Below, in pieces: positions 16,294-23,951 of a DNA stretch of 64,000 nucleotides; the first letter of the stretch is position 1, and the number at the start of each line of letters is the position of its first letter. The notes beneath the pieces are model-generated. The model had not been told where the DNA came from and made no database searches. It was given only the letters and a program-made list of their open reading frames with translations. The stretch is from Candidatus Peregrinibacteria bacterium (lineage in GTDB: Bacteria > Patescibacteriota > Gracilibacteria > UBA1369 > LOWO2-01-FULL-3): the NCBI GenBank assembly GCA_026395515.1, contig JAPLYN010000005.1, positions 175,521 to 239,520 on the forward strand. The letters are read 5' to 3'. Position numbers and translations under genes: made by a program.

Positions 16294-17102
16294 AAATTCT
16301 AGGAGTCAGATTCGATAAAGTGAGCAGGAAAGACGCTCTAGAGAAAGCCATTTCTTTTGCAAAAGACAAACATCAGCACTACATCTGCACGCCTAATCCT
16401 GAAATTCTCCTCGCTGCTCAAAACAATCCTAAATACCTAGAAGTCCTCAATCATTCAGATCTGAATATCGCGGATGGCATTGGTATTCTTTGGGCTAGCA
16501 AATTTGAAAAAATCACGGAACACAATAAGAGGAATCCAGGCATTTTTGCCAAATGGCTCTCTTCCCTATCCTCTATTCTTTTTTATCCAAAATATATTCG
16601 CACCGAACTCGCTGAAAGAGTAACTGGCACTGACCTCATGCAAGATATTTGCAAAGAAGGTGCTTATCAAAATCTGAAAGTATTTCTCCTCGGCGCTGCC
16701 GAAGGCGTGGCGGAAAAAGTGAAAACAATTCTGGAAAAGAAACATCCTGGAATAAAAATCGTCGGCACTTTCGCCGGATCAGCAAGCCAAGAAGATGAGG
16801 ATGATATAATTAAAAGAATAAATAAAACTGACGCGCAAATTCTTTTCATCGCCTATGGCGCACCAGCTCAAGAATTCTGGATTTCTAGAAACTTAAAAAA
16901 ACTAAACACAGTTAAACTCGCTATCGGCATAGGCGGCGCTTTCGATTATATCGCCGGCATCCGCAAACGCGCCCCAAAACTCCTTCAAAAACTCGGCGCC
17001 GAATGGCTCTACCGTTTGATTCAACAACCTTCCAGAATTAAAAGAATCTTCAATGCGACTGTGAAATTTCCAGTCAAAATATTATCTAAAAGATTGAAGT
17101 AA
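16278..17102 (+). CDS. WecG/TagA/CpsF-family glycosyltransferase
   Basis: 274 aa (usual ~240-260 aa plus a basic C-terminal helix). The family signature runs from about 36 to 70: 'TPNPEILLAAQNNPKY' ... 'NIADGIGI', with the catalytic Asp in 'ADG'. 'VTGTDLM', 'FLLGAAEGVAEK' and 'GAPAQEFWI' follow, and 'RAPKLLQKLGAEWLYRL' is the conserved membrane-associated tail. It transfers a sugar (ManNAc-type in known members) to an undecaprenyl-linked acceptor. It overlaps the methyltransferase by 16 nt and the convergent ankyrin gene by 21 nt. Confidence 0.92.
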   Translation: MSETIKILGVRFDKVSRKDALEKAISFAKDKHQHYICTPNPEILLAAQNNPKYLEVLNHSDLNIADGIGILWASKFEKITEHNKRNPGIFAKWLSSLSSILFYPKYIRTELAERVTGTDLMQDICKEGAYQNLKVFLLGAAEGVAEKVKTILEKKHPGIKIVGTFAGSASQEDEDDIIKRINKTDAQILFIAYGAPAQEFWISRNLKKLNTVKLAIGIGGAFDYIAGIRKRAPKLLQKLGAEWLYRLIQQPSRIKRIFNATVKFPVKILSKRLK

Positions 17103-17930
17103 AGTAACAATTTGCACCGGTCCTTTTCCTTTCAATACCTCATATACATCAACACCGTTATTATCTTTTTGATCAATCATCTTCAACTTATCCTTAGACT
17201 TCGCCACCAAACTCCTCACTATCATTTCCAAGTCACTTTCGGAATACATCGTTCCATCAAAATTTTTTATAGCCAATAGTAGAGCCGTATTACCCGCAGC
17301 ATCGCGCACATCCACAGAAGACACATTCTCTAACAAAAATTCCACCATAGGCGGTCTAAACCACATACCGGCAGCAGCCATAAGCGCAGTCGTTCCTTCG
17401 GCATTGCCAGCATTGATATCATAACCATTTTTCACCAACACCGGAATCACATCCATACTATCAAACCTCGCCGCCTCAATAAAAAAATATCCCGACTTCT
17501 CTACGCTTGGAGAAAGCTTTTTAATCAATTCCTCCACCACAACTTTATCATTTTTCTCAATAGCCGTATTCAGATCTCCTCCACCAATATCACGCATCAA
17601 AAAGTAGAAGAAAGTAACAATCAAAGAAGCATATATAATCACACAAAGCGCTCCCCACACAGGATACTTTTTCATTTTTTCCCAAATCCATTCCAACTCA
17701 GAAAGGATAAGACACATAGAAAAGAACACACCCAGCATTACCTCCCACGCCAAGATATCTATAAGACTATTTGGCGCCGTAAACCAGGACTTAGAACCAA
17801 CCGGCCCTACGGCAATCATAAAGTCAGTATGGAAAAAAGTATTGATCAAACCAGCAATCAAAACCAAAACCATCACTATCCCTGTCAAATACGCACAACC
17901 AGCAAAAAAAAGTTTTAAAATTGATTTCAT
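17082..17930 (-). CDS. ankyrin-repeat membrane protein
   Basis: 282 aa from the ATG at 17930, where a hydrophobic segment follows directly; an ATG six codons upstream (17948) is also possible. Four hydrophobic segments appear in the first ~125 residues. Ankyrin-type repeats follow from about 130: 'AARFDSMDVIPVLVKNGYDIN', 'GTTALMAAAG...VEFLLEN', 'DAAGNTALLLAI'. A membrane-anchored protein-interaction module; the partner is unknown. Confidence 0.75.
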   Translation of the reverse strand: MKSILKLFFAGCAYLTGIVMVLVLIAGLINTFFHTDFMIAVGPVGSKSWFTAPNSLIDILAWEVMLGVFFSMCLILSELEWIWEKMKKYPVWGALCVIIYASLIVTFFYFLMRDIGGGDLNTAIEKNDKVVVEELIKKLSPSVEKSGYFFIEAARFDSMDVIPVLVKNGYDINAGNAEGTTALMAAAGMWFRPPMVEFLLENVSSVDVRDAAGNTALLLAIKNFDGTMYSESDLEMIVRSLVAKSKDKLKMIDQKDNNGVDVYEVLKGKGPVQIVTLLQSFR

Positions 17931-17947
17931 GCCCCCATCATAACACA

Positions 17948-17976
17948 TTGAATAAACCCATTAAATAAAATAGACT
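17948..17976 (+). promoter_or_regulatory. promoter for tRNA-Ala (TTGAAT-N17-TAGACT)
   Basis: TTGAAT (17948-17953) and TAGACT (17971-17976) are separated by 17 nt. The predicted start near 17983 is 12 nt before the mature tRNA 5' end. Confidence 0.6.
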
Positions 17977-17994
17977 GCCATTGGAAATCAACCC

Positions 17995-18070
17995 GGGGCT
18001 GTAGCTCATCTGGTAGAGCGCATCCATGGCATGGATGAGGTGAGGGGTTCGAGTCCCCTCAGCTCCACCA
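17995..18070 (+). tRNA. tRNA-Ala (anticodon GGC), CCA encoded
   Basis: Acceptor GGGGCTG pairs with CAGCTCC and includes the G3:U70 pair that identifies tRNA-Ala. The anticodon stem CATCC/GGATG encloses ATGGCAT, giving anticodon GGC. The T-loop is GGTTCGAGTCC, and ACCA is encoded at the end. It decodes GCC/GCU. Confidence 0.97.
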
Positions 18071-18082
18071 AGAAAAATAAAT

Positions 18083-18703
18083 ATGAATAATACAGCGAAA
18101 AAATATATATTTATGGCAAGTTCATTCATAATATTATGGGGATCTTTCTGGTTGATAATGAATAATTTTTTAGACAATGACATATCCAAAAATAACATAA
18201 ATAACATGTTTTTCTTTGTTCTAGGGGGGTCGTTCGTTGATCTTATATTACATGATCCATCAAATAGCAAAATACCTAAGCTGTTCAATAACCAGAAATT
18301 TATTATTTCTTACACCTCAGGGTGGCTTAGAGAATTTTTATTTCTAGCTTTCCTACTTGCGCTAATAATCATAAATTTTTCCATATCAACCATTGCTGGT
18401 CCTAATTTATATTTTTATAAATTTATTTCAGGAGCTGTATTTTTAGGATCGATAGAATACATACTGCCTTTCAAAAAATGGGTCGTACTAGAAAAAAATA
18501 GTATTGTACTTGGATCCGGGAAAATTTTCCCAGAAAAAATTAAAACTTTTCAAATCAACTCAATTGAATCTATAGAAAACATAAAATTTGGAATTATATC
18601 CAATACAAAAATAAAATTAAAAAGCGGAGAGTATATTTACATTTATCTAAATAAAAAGTTCACGAAACAACTACATGAAAAAATAGAAAAAATAAACAAA
18701 TAG
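18083..18703 (+). CDS. hypothetical membrane protein, unusually AT-rich
   Basis: 206 aa, no family recognised. Hydrophobic segments lie at about 9-26, 43-55, 88-108 and 115-130. The C-terminal 70 residues are soluble and beta-rich with alternating Ile/Lys ('IKTFQINSIESIENIKFG'), somewhat like the PH-like tails of small membrane proteins. Codon use is more AT-biased than in its neighbours. It starts 12 nt after tRNA-Ala(GGC) and is probably co-transcribed with it. Its position at a tRNA 3' end invites the idea of acquisition, but no flanking repeat was found. Confidence 0.65.
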   Translation: MNNTAKKYIFMASSFIILWGSFWLIMNNFLDNDISKNNINNMFFFVLGGSFVDLILHDPSNSKIPKLFNNQKFIISYTSGWLREFLFLAFLLALIIINFSISTIAGPNLYFYKFISGAVFLGSIEYILPFKKWVVLEKNSIVLGSGKIFPEKIKTFQINSIESIENIKFGIISNTKIKLKSGEYIYIYLNKKFTKQLHEKIEKINK

Positions 18704-18719
18704 ATTAATCAAAATTCCC

Positions 18720-18983
18720 CTACTTCTTCTTCCCCTTAAACCTACTCTCAATCATCTGCTCGATATAAGGCTTCGCCTTCTCAATCACAAAATCTACAGC
18801 CTTTAATGGGCCGGTAATTGTGTTGTGGATGCGGTCAATGAGGTCTTTGGAGTCGTCAGTAATTTTGCTCACGTCACGCATGACGAGGATTGTGTAGAAT
18901 ATTAAAATTGAAAGGAAAATTACCAATACGAGAAAACCAACAGCTAAAGCGATATTCAAAATGTCGCCAGAGGTTGCAAACAT
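18720..18983 (-). CDS. small single-pass membrane protein with a helical tail
   Basis: 87 aa. One strong transmembrane helix (about 8-33), then an amphipathic helical region 'VSKITDDSKDLIDRIHNTI' and a basic C terminus 'RFKGKKK'. The plan resembles small DUF948-like proteins, but the match is too weak to assert. It lies 34 nt after gatB on the same strand and may share its transcript. Confidence 0.65.
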   Translation of the reverse strand: MFATSGDILNIALAVGFLVLVIFLSILIFYTILVMRDVSKITDDSKDLIDRIHNTITGPLKAVDFVIEKAKPYIEQMIESRFKGKKK

Positions 18984-19017
18984 AGGAAGTGTTTAAGAAT
19001 AAGGTAAACCAAATATA

Positions 19018-20460
19018 TCACGCCAGAAGCTTGCGAATCAAATCGTTTATAATCTGCGGATTTCCCTGACCCTTCATTTCCTTCATCACCATTCCCACAA
19101 TGAATCCAATCGCCTTGCCCTTACCAGCCTTAATATCAGCTACAGGACCAGGATTTGCTTCAATCACCTTCTTGCATACAGCTTCAATCGCGCCAGTATC
19201 ACTCACCTGTTTCAATCCCTTTTCTTGTACAATTTGAGATGGAGTTTTTCCAGTCGTATACATTTCATCAAAGACTTCCGCCTTCGCCACGTTATTAGAA
19301 ATTTCACCTTTGTTTACCAAATTAATTAACTCAGCCATCATCTCAGCAGTCACTTTTTGTTCATCTACCGTAATCAATTCTTCGTTCAAATGTTTCATCA
19401 GAATTGTATTGATAAATGACACCGCTTTCTTGGCATCATTACACCTAGCAAAAACTTCTTCGAAATAAACAGCCATTTTCAAATCATCAGACAAAAGTTT
19501 CGCATCATCTTCAAGAAGTCCGAGCTCAGCGATAAATCTAGCACGTTTCACATTTGGCAATTCAGGCAAAGCGGCCTTGTATTTCGCCACCATTTTTTGA
19601 TCGATAGAAAGAGGCGGAATATCCGGCTCAGGGAAGTAGCGATAATCATCACTTTCCTCCTTATCACGCATGAAAAAAGTTTTTCCAGTCTCTTCATTCC
19701 AACCCACAGTAATAGGGCCTTTCATCGGACCATTCGCTTCCCATTCTTCAGTCTGGCGAGCGATCTCATATTCCACAGCACTCTCAAGTGATTTAAATGA
19801 ATTCAAATTTTTAATCTCAGCACGAGGATATAATTTTGTTTCACCCACTGGTCTGATAGACACACTGGCATCAAAACGCATCATTCCTTTCTCCATGTCC
19901 GCTTCGCTACTTCCTACATATCTCACAATCTTCTGAATCTGGCGCGCGTATGACGCAGCCTCAATAGAATTATGCATATCTGGATCAGATACGATTTCCA
20001 TCAGAGGAGAACCGGCCCTATTGAAATCCACAAGTGAACCATTGCGCACATGAGTGAGCTTACCGGCATCATCTTCCAAATGGAGACGAGTGATACCGAC
20101 TTTTAGTTTTCTAGTTGTAGAGCCCTCAGGCACATCCACATCTATATAACCTTTCACAGACAAAGGCTCATCAAATTGAGAAATCTGATAACCCTTTGGA
20201 TTATCAGGATAAAAATAGTTTTTACGGTCAAATTTACAGTGAGATGGAATCTCGCAATTGAGCGCGAGGGCAGCAATAATTCCTTTCTCCACCGCAACTT
20301 CATTCACCACAGGTAACTGACCTGGGAAACCCATACAGACAGGGCAAGTATTGATATTAGGTTCTTTATCAAAAGAATCAGTACTACAGCGACAAAACAT
20401 CTTTGTCTTTGTAGAGATCTGGGCGTGAATTTCTAATCCGATTACAGCTTCAAATTTCAT
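19018..20460 (-). CDS. gatB: aspartyl/glutamyl-tRNA amidotransferase subunit B
   Basis: 480 aa, normal length. GatB is the kinase/tRNA-binding subunit that, with GatA and GatC, converts Glu-tRNA(Gln) or Asp-tRNA(Asn) to the amide form. Signatures: 'VIGLEIHAQI' at the start, 'CRCSTDSF', 'NTCPVCMGFPGQLPVVN', 'FDRKNYFYPDNPKGYQISQ' and 'DDYRYFPEPDIPPL'. The C-terminal YqeY-like domain (about 330-480) is complete. gatA and gatC are not in the window. Confidence 0.97.
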   Translation of the reverse strand: MKFEAVIGLEIHAQISTKTKMFCRCSTDSFDKEPNINTCPVCMGFPGQLPVVNEVAVEKGIIAALALNCEIPSHCKFDRKNYFYPDNPKGYQISQFDEPLSVKGYIDVDVPEGSTTRKLKVGITRLHLEDDAGKLTHVRNGSLVDFNRAGSPLMEIVSDPDMHNSIEAASYARQIQKIVRYVGSSEADMEKGMMRFDASVSIRPVGETKLYPRAEIKNLNSFKSLESAVEYEIARQTEEWEANGPMKGPITVGWNEETGKTFFMRDKEESDDYRYFPEPDIPPLSIDQKMVAKYKAALPELPNVKRARFIAELGLLEDDAKLLSDDLKMAVYFEEVFARCNDAKKAVSFINTILMKHLNEELITVDEQKVTAEMMAELINLVNKGEISNNVAKAEVFDEMYTTGKTPSQIVQEKGLKQVSDTGAIEAVCKKVIEANPGPVADIKAGKGKAIGFIVGMVMKEMKGQGNPQIINDLIRKLLA

Positions 20461-20482
20461 GAGTATAGTTTAGGTCGGCAAA

Positions 20483-20495
20483 ATAATAGCAAAAA
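20483..20495 (-). promoter_or_regulatory. extended -10 (TTTTTGC-TATTAT) for gatB
   Basis: Minus-strand T5-GC-TATTAT (hexamer 20483-20488) places the start near 20476, about 15 nt before the gatB ATG at 20460. It belongs to a recurrent T-tract/TGN/-10 motif in this window. Confidence 0.45.
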
Positions 20496-20521
20496 GGAGG
20501 ATTACAGTACATATAAAAACT

Positions 20522-20550
20522 TTGACAATATTTGGCAAATTCGGTTGAAT
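20522..20550 (+). promoter_or_regulatory. promoter (TTGACA-N17-TTGAAT)
   Basis: Consensus TTGACA (20522-20527) is 17 nt from TTGAAT (20545-20550), upstream of the small gene at 20575. The -10 matches consensus at four of six positions. Confidence 0.45.
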
Positions 20551-20574
20551 GAGGTCTACAAATAATAAAACTAT

Positions 20575-20868
20575 ATGGAAGGAGTAGATAGAGGAGATGA
20601 AAGAGAACCAGGCACATTCGAGGTCGCAGTACAAAGAATAATAAGTGATTTAGAAAACAGGTTTAGACCAAGATTCGGTTCAAATTTAAGCGAAGCCAAA
20701 CAAGTACTTCATCATTTAAAAAACTTAAATAGACTTCAACTAGAAGGATTCTATAGCAGAATCATGATTGTTTCATTTGATGATGAAGCCTATGCCCGCA
20801 TTCAAGAAAAAATAAAAAATCTTCTCGCAGAAGTTGAAAGATGCCTCAGCGAACATGGACTAGAATAG
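20575..20868 (+). CDS. hypothetical protein of 97 aa
   Basis: Unrecognised. A soluble, highly charged, predicted all-helical protein ('RIISDLENRFRPRFG', 'EAKQVLHHLKNLNRLQ', 'RIQEKIKNLLAEVERCL'). A recognisable promoter sits at the right distance upstream, which supports it as a real gene. In general style it resembles the 146-aa soluble protein encoded at 43854. Confidence 0.6.
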   Translation: MEGVDRGDEREPGTFEVAVQRIISDLENRFRPRFGSNLSEAKQVLHHLKNLNRLQLEGFYSRIMIVSFDDEAYARIQEKIKNLLAEVERCLSEHGLE

Positions 20869-20910
20869 ACTCACGTGTATTTCAATGGCAGCATGCTGTA
20901 TATTTGAGCC

Positions 20911-21339
20911 ATGAAGACCAAAGCAAAAGAATGGCTAAAACGCTACCTTCCAGCTGAATTATTTGCGCTTACCTGCTCAATGCTAGGAGCGGTTTCAGTA
21001 TTTGTTTTAACAAAAAATAGAATATTAGCCGCCTATGCAGGAACACTTGGAGAAGTCATTGGTTTTTATGGCGCAATATTCGTGATAGAAAAAATTAATT
21101 ACAAAAAAAGCCCTAAACCAATAGGCCTCAAAAAAACTATTAGGAATCTACTAGTTGAATTTGGTTTTTCAGAATTTCTCGATGGAGCATTTATAAGACC
21201 ATCTTGTTTGTACATATTTCCGCTTATCATAGGCCAATTCAGCATAGGAATACTCACGGGAAAAGTAGCGGCAGATGTAGTTTTCTACATTCTTACAATT
21301 TGCGCCTATGAATTAAGAAAGAAACATTTAAAAGACTAA
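20911..21339 (+). CDS. hypothetical multi-pass membrane protein
   Basis: 142 aa, no family recognised. Amphipathic start 'KEWLKRYLPAELFAL', then three or four hydrophobic segments (about 15-35, 38-60, 97-115, 118-133), with a basic loop between. It ends in 'ELRKKHLKD'. The last 12 nt overlap the convergent coaE-like gene. Confidence 0.6.
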   Translation: MKTKAKEWLKRYLPAELFALTCSMLGAVSVFVLTKNRILAAYAGTLGEVIGFYGAIFVIEKINYKKSPKPIGLKKTIRNLLVEFGFSEFLDGAFIRPSCLYIFPLIIGQFSIGILTGKVAADVVFYILTICAYELRKKHLKD

Positions 21340-21804
21340 GGACCAAGCATTTTCAGCCATCTCTACTGTGAATCCCCTTTCTTTCACCAAACATTCTATT
21401 ATTTCTTCTTTTGGTCTTTCCACCAATACCACTTCATCCACAAAATCTTCCAAAAAGTTAGGATCAAAATAAGTAGCTTCAATGGCAATATTTTCACTTT
21501 TTTTCTTTTTCATCAGGATAGATATCTCCTCATATACTAGCGGATGAATTACATCATTCAATAATTTCAATTTAGCTTCATCAGTAAAAACCACATCGCG
21601 CAATTTCATGCGATCTACACTTCCATCTTCATTCAAAAACTTTTTACCAAAAACAGCAGCCAATACCTTTGCACCTACTCCACCACTAACATACAAGTCA
21701 TGCACAATTTTATCCGCATAAATACAATAAAAGCCTCGCTCTTCATATTCTTTCATTAAGCGCGATTTACCTGAAGCAATTTTGCCAGTAATACCGATTA
21801 CCAT
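21328..21804 (-). CDS. coaE: dephospho-CoA kinase-like protein, short at the C terminus
   Basis: 158 aa against the usual ~195-210. The N-terminal part is clearly CoaE: P-loop 'GITGKIASGKS' (4-14), 'GFYCIYADKIVHDLY' and 'LNDVIHPLVYEEI'. CoaE phosphorylates dephospho-CoA at the 3'-OH as the last CoA step. The protein stops at 'AENAWSLVF', where family members continue for about 45 residues containing the lid/CoA-contacting 'Q...K...AD.VI.N' segment. Whether it is active is uncertain. It overlaps the convergent gene by 12 nt. Confidence 0.75.
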   Translation of the reverse strand: MVIGITGKIASGKSRLMKEYEERGFYCIYADKIVHDLYVSGGVGAKVLAAVFGKKFLNEDGSVDRMKLRDVVFTDEAKLKLLNDVIHPLVYEEISILMKKKKSENIAIEATYFDPNFLEDFVDEVVLVERPKEEIIECLVKERGFTVEMAENAWSLVF

Positions 21805-21808
21805 AAAA

Positions 21809-22219
21809 TTAGAGTTTAGCCCCTAAGTCATTTAAAGCCTGCTTGAACTGACGCAAAGCGCGACGACCATCATCCTTAGAAAGCTGCACCAATTCATGAG
21901 CTAAAGTATTTCTCAACTTATGTGCACTCCACACTCCATCCAAATCTGAGAAACGCCCCTTAGCCACTTTCAATTTTTCTCCAAGATGTCCTTCGTATCC
22001 ATAACATTTCAAAGCATAATCCAAAAGTTTATCCGCATCCATCACAGCTTGCTGAGAATGAGAATCGAAAGCATCAATAATGCGAATCCAATGTGCCTTA
22101 ATATATTGCAACTGATCCGGTCTTAATCCCTTTTTCTTAAATTTTCTCCAGAAATAAAAAAATATAGCCGCTGAAGCTACAAAGAAAATAATAACACCGA
22201 TATCAGCTAAAATATTCAT
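21809..22219 (-). CDS. small membrane-anchored protein
   Basis: 136 aa from the ATG at 22219; a TTG two codons upstream overlaps the previous gene. One N-terminal transmembrane helix (about 3-24) is followed by a soluble helical domain with 'KAHWIRIIDAFDSHSQQAVMDADKLLDYAL' split across two helices and 'KLRNTLAHEL', a motif seen in HEPN-like helical bundles (inference). It follows the PH-domain gene after 2 nt and lies 4 nt before coaE. Confidence 0.65.
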   Translation of the reverse strand: MNILADIGVIIFFVASAAIFFYFWRKFKKKGLRPDQLQYIKAHWIRIIDAFDSHSQQAVMDADKLLDYALKCYGYEGHLGEKLKVAKGRFSDLDGVWSAHKLRNTLAHELVQLSKDDGRRALRQFKQALNDLGAKL

Positions 22220-22221
22220 AA

Positions 22222-22839
22222 TCAATCTTTATTGCGAATATCCACCTTATTATTCTGAACATGATAAGCGATCATATCCGCCAACATATCCTTCAAAGCT
22301 TGATGATCACGTACACTTCGTTCAGCCACATACCTTTCCTGGAAATCCATAATTTTTCTTTCCAATTCTTGAGGATGAGCAGCATCAAGCAACACCACTG
22401 AAGTTTTCGCACCAAGTTTATCAATCGTAATATCTCCCACGTTCATCATCGTATTCCAAAAACCTTTCACTGTGTAAGAAATACCTTCAATCATATGATA
22501 TTCCACACGAGTAGAAGTCATACTAAAAAGTCCTTCTCTATCCAAATCAACCACTCCATAAGTAGTAAGTAACCAACAATCAAAATACCAATCTATAAAA
22601 TGCTTAAAGAGTCCAAATATACCTACACAAATCCATAGTACTGACACAAACCACGCACCTGGAAAGAACAAATAAAAAACAATTGGCAAAACAATTCCAA
22701 AAAACATCGTCTTTGAAGCGTGAATCTTTAAAGTAATAATATGGCGATGTGCCACATCTACAATTTTTTCACCGTCATCAAGATATCTAGAATAAAAATA
22801 AAACTTAGGTTTCTTTTTCTTAGTTTTCTGAGTGCTCAT
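22222..22839 (-). CDS. PH-domain membrane protein
   Basis: 205 aa from the ATG at 22839 ('MSTQKTKKKK'). The GTG at 22893 would overlap lepB and read through its promoter. Basic N terminus; two adjacent transmembrane helices (about 38-75); then a bacterial PH-like domain ('WLLTTYGVVDLDREGLFSMTSTRVEY' spread over strands, 'GDITIDKLG', 'PQELERKIMDF'), as in bPH2/YdbT-like proteins. Probable envelope role; ligand unknown. Divergent from lepB. Confidence 0.7.
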   Translation of the reverse strand: MSTQKTKKKKPKFYFYSRYLDDGEKIVDVAHRHIITLKIHASKTMFFGIVLPIVFYLFFPGAWFVSVLWICVGIFGLFKHFIDWYFDCWLLTTYGVVDLDREGLFSMTSTRVEYHMIEGISYTVKGFWNTMMNVGDITIDKLGAKTSVVLLDAAHPQELERKIMDFQERYVAERSVRDHQALKDMLADMIAYHVQNNKVDIRNKD

Positions 22840-22857
22840 GTACACCATTATATTATA

Positions 22858-22886
22858 TTGTAATAAAAAATCAAAAAAGATAAGAT
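22858..22886 (+). promoter_or_regulatory. promoter for lepB (TTGTAA-N17-TAAGAT), leaderless arrangement
   Basis: TTGTAA (22858-22863) and TAAGAT (22881-22886) are 17 nt apart. The hexamer ends 7 nt before the ATG at 22894, so the mRNA would start at that codon rather than at the ATG at 22888. Confidence 0.5.
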
Positions 22887-22893
22887 AATGCAC

Positions 22894-23601
22894 ATGAAAG
22901 AAAAATCAAAGAAAATACTGTTATGGCTTCTAGACCTCGGAATCAACATCGCTATCATTTTTATATTAGTGGTAGTAATTCAAAAATGGATCATTGCTCC
23001 GTTTGATGTATCCGGTGCTTCCATGTGTGACACCCTTAATGACATCGGTGGTAAATGCACAAACACCTACGGAGAGAAAATTATTATTAACGAAGCTCTT
23101 TATCTATTCAACGACCCAGACCGTGGAGATATAGTAGTCTTCAAAGTAAACGAAGGCGACGGTAGCGAAGAAAAATATTTCATTAAGAGGGTTATCGGAC
23201 TTCCAGGAGATACTGTAGAAATAAAAGGCGGATACGTATACCTCACACCAAAAGGAACTAAAGAAAAAATTCAACTTAAAGAGGATTACTTAAACGTAAA
23301 CAACAACGGCAGCACTAAAGCTTATTTCAGTGGTTTCAATGTTTTCAAAGTACCAGAAGGACACTACTTCGTTCTTGGCGACAACAGACAAGCCAGCACA
23401 GATTCAAGAAGCTGCTTCAAGAGCAACATCTCTATTACTTGCAAGGATCATCCAGAAGAAGCTTACGTAGACCGTAAAGTAATTCGTGGAAAAGCATGGG
23501 TTGTTTGGTGGCCACTAAAAAGCATCAGACTCCTAGCGCATCCAGATTATCCTGAACTTCAAGATACTCAGGCGAGCTCAGCATCTTTAGCTGAGAAATA
23601 A
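22894..23601 (+). CDS. lepB: signal peptidase I
   Basis: 235 aa from the ATG at 22894 (ATG at 22888 would add two residues; the promoter spacing favours the second). It removes signal peptides from exported proteins at the outer face of the membrane. One N-terminal transmembrane helix (about 10-32), then the catalytic Ser in 'GASMCDTL' and the catalytic Lys in 'FIKRVIGLPGD'. Box E 'VLGDNRQASTDSR' is intact. The 3' end overlaps the convergent gene by 34 nt. Confidence 0.95.
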   Translation: MKEKSKKILLWLLDLGINIAIIFILVVVIQKWIIAPFDVSGASMCDTLNDIGGKCTNTYGEKIIINEALYLFNDPDRGDIVVFKVNEGDGSEEKYFIKRVIGLPGDTVEIKGGYVYLTPKGTKEKIQLKEDYLNVNNNGSTKAYFSGFNVFKVPEGHYFVLGDNRQASTDSRSCFKSNISITCKDHPEEAYVDRKVIRGKAWVVWWPLKSIRLLAHPDYPELQDTQASSASLAEK

Positions 23602-23951
23602 AACTCTAAGAGTACAGAGATCACTACTAAAAGGAGACCTGACCACCAACTCAGAACTCTCATCATTTGGAATATAAGACAAAAGACAGCTATTAGACTG
23701 AGGAATATTCCCTGTCTAAGAGCTACATTGATATGTCTGTAAAATATTTCATTCTTGAACAACCACACACGGAAATAAAAACCCACCACGGCAAACGTCG
23801 CACTGAGTGCAATAAACATTGTCACGTAAAAGAACGCTAGTGACAATCCTAAAGTTTGGTACGGCGAAAGCTTAAACAATACTAACAACCACCCCATCCA
23901 AGCTAGCAATCCTGACCCAGCGATAATCGCTATATATTTATTATGGCTCAT
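23568..23951 (-). CDS. hypothetical four-TM membrane protein
   Basis: 127 aa from the ATG at 23951. Four hydrophobic helices (about 6-25, 34-58, 74-94, 98-115) and a short charged C terminus 'SAKDAELA'. No family recognised. It begins 11 nt inside the end of the preceding 312-aa gene, so the two are probably translated together. Its 3' end overlaps lepB by 34 nt. Confidence 0.65.
   Translation of the reverse strand: MSHNKYIAIIAGSGLLAWMGWLLVLFKLSPYQTLGLSLAFFYVTMFIALSATFAVVGFYFRVWLFKNEIFYRHINVALRQGIFLSLIAVFCLIFQMMRVLSWWSGLLLVVISVLLEFYFSAKDAELA

Noticed and set aside
17938-18288. 116-codon minus-strand frame across tRNA-Ala
   Set aside because: It is the antisense of the tRNA and of the following gene; a familiar annotation artefact.
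17995-18720. Attachment-site duplication at tRNA-Ala
   Set aside because: I looked for a repeat of the tRNA 3' end downstream and found none, so no integrated element is claimed.
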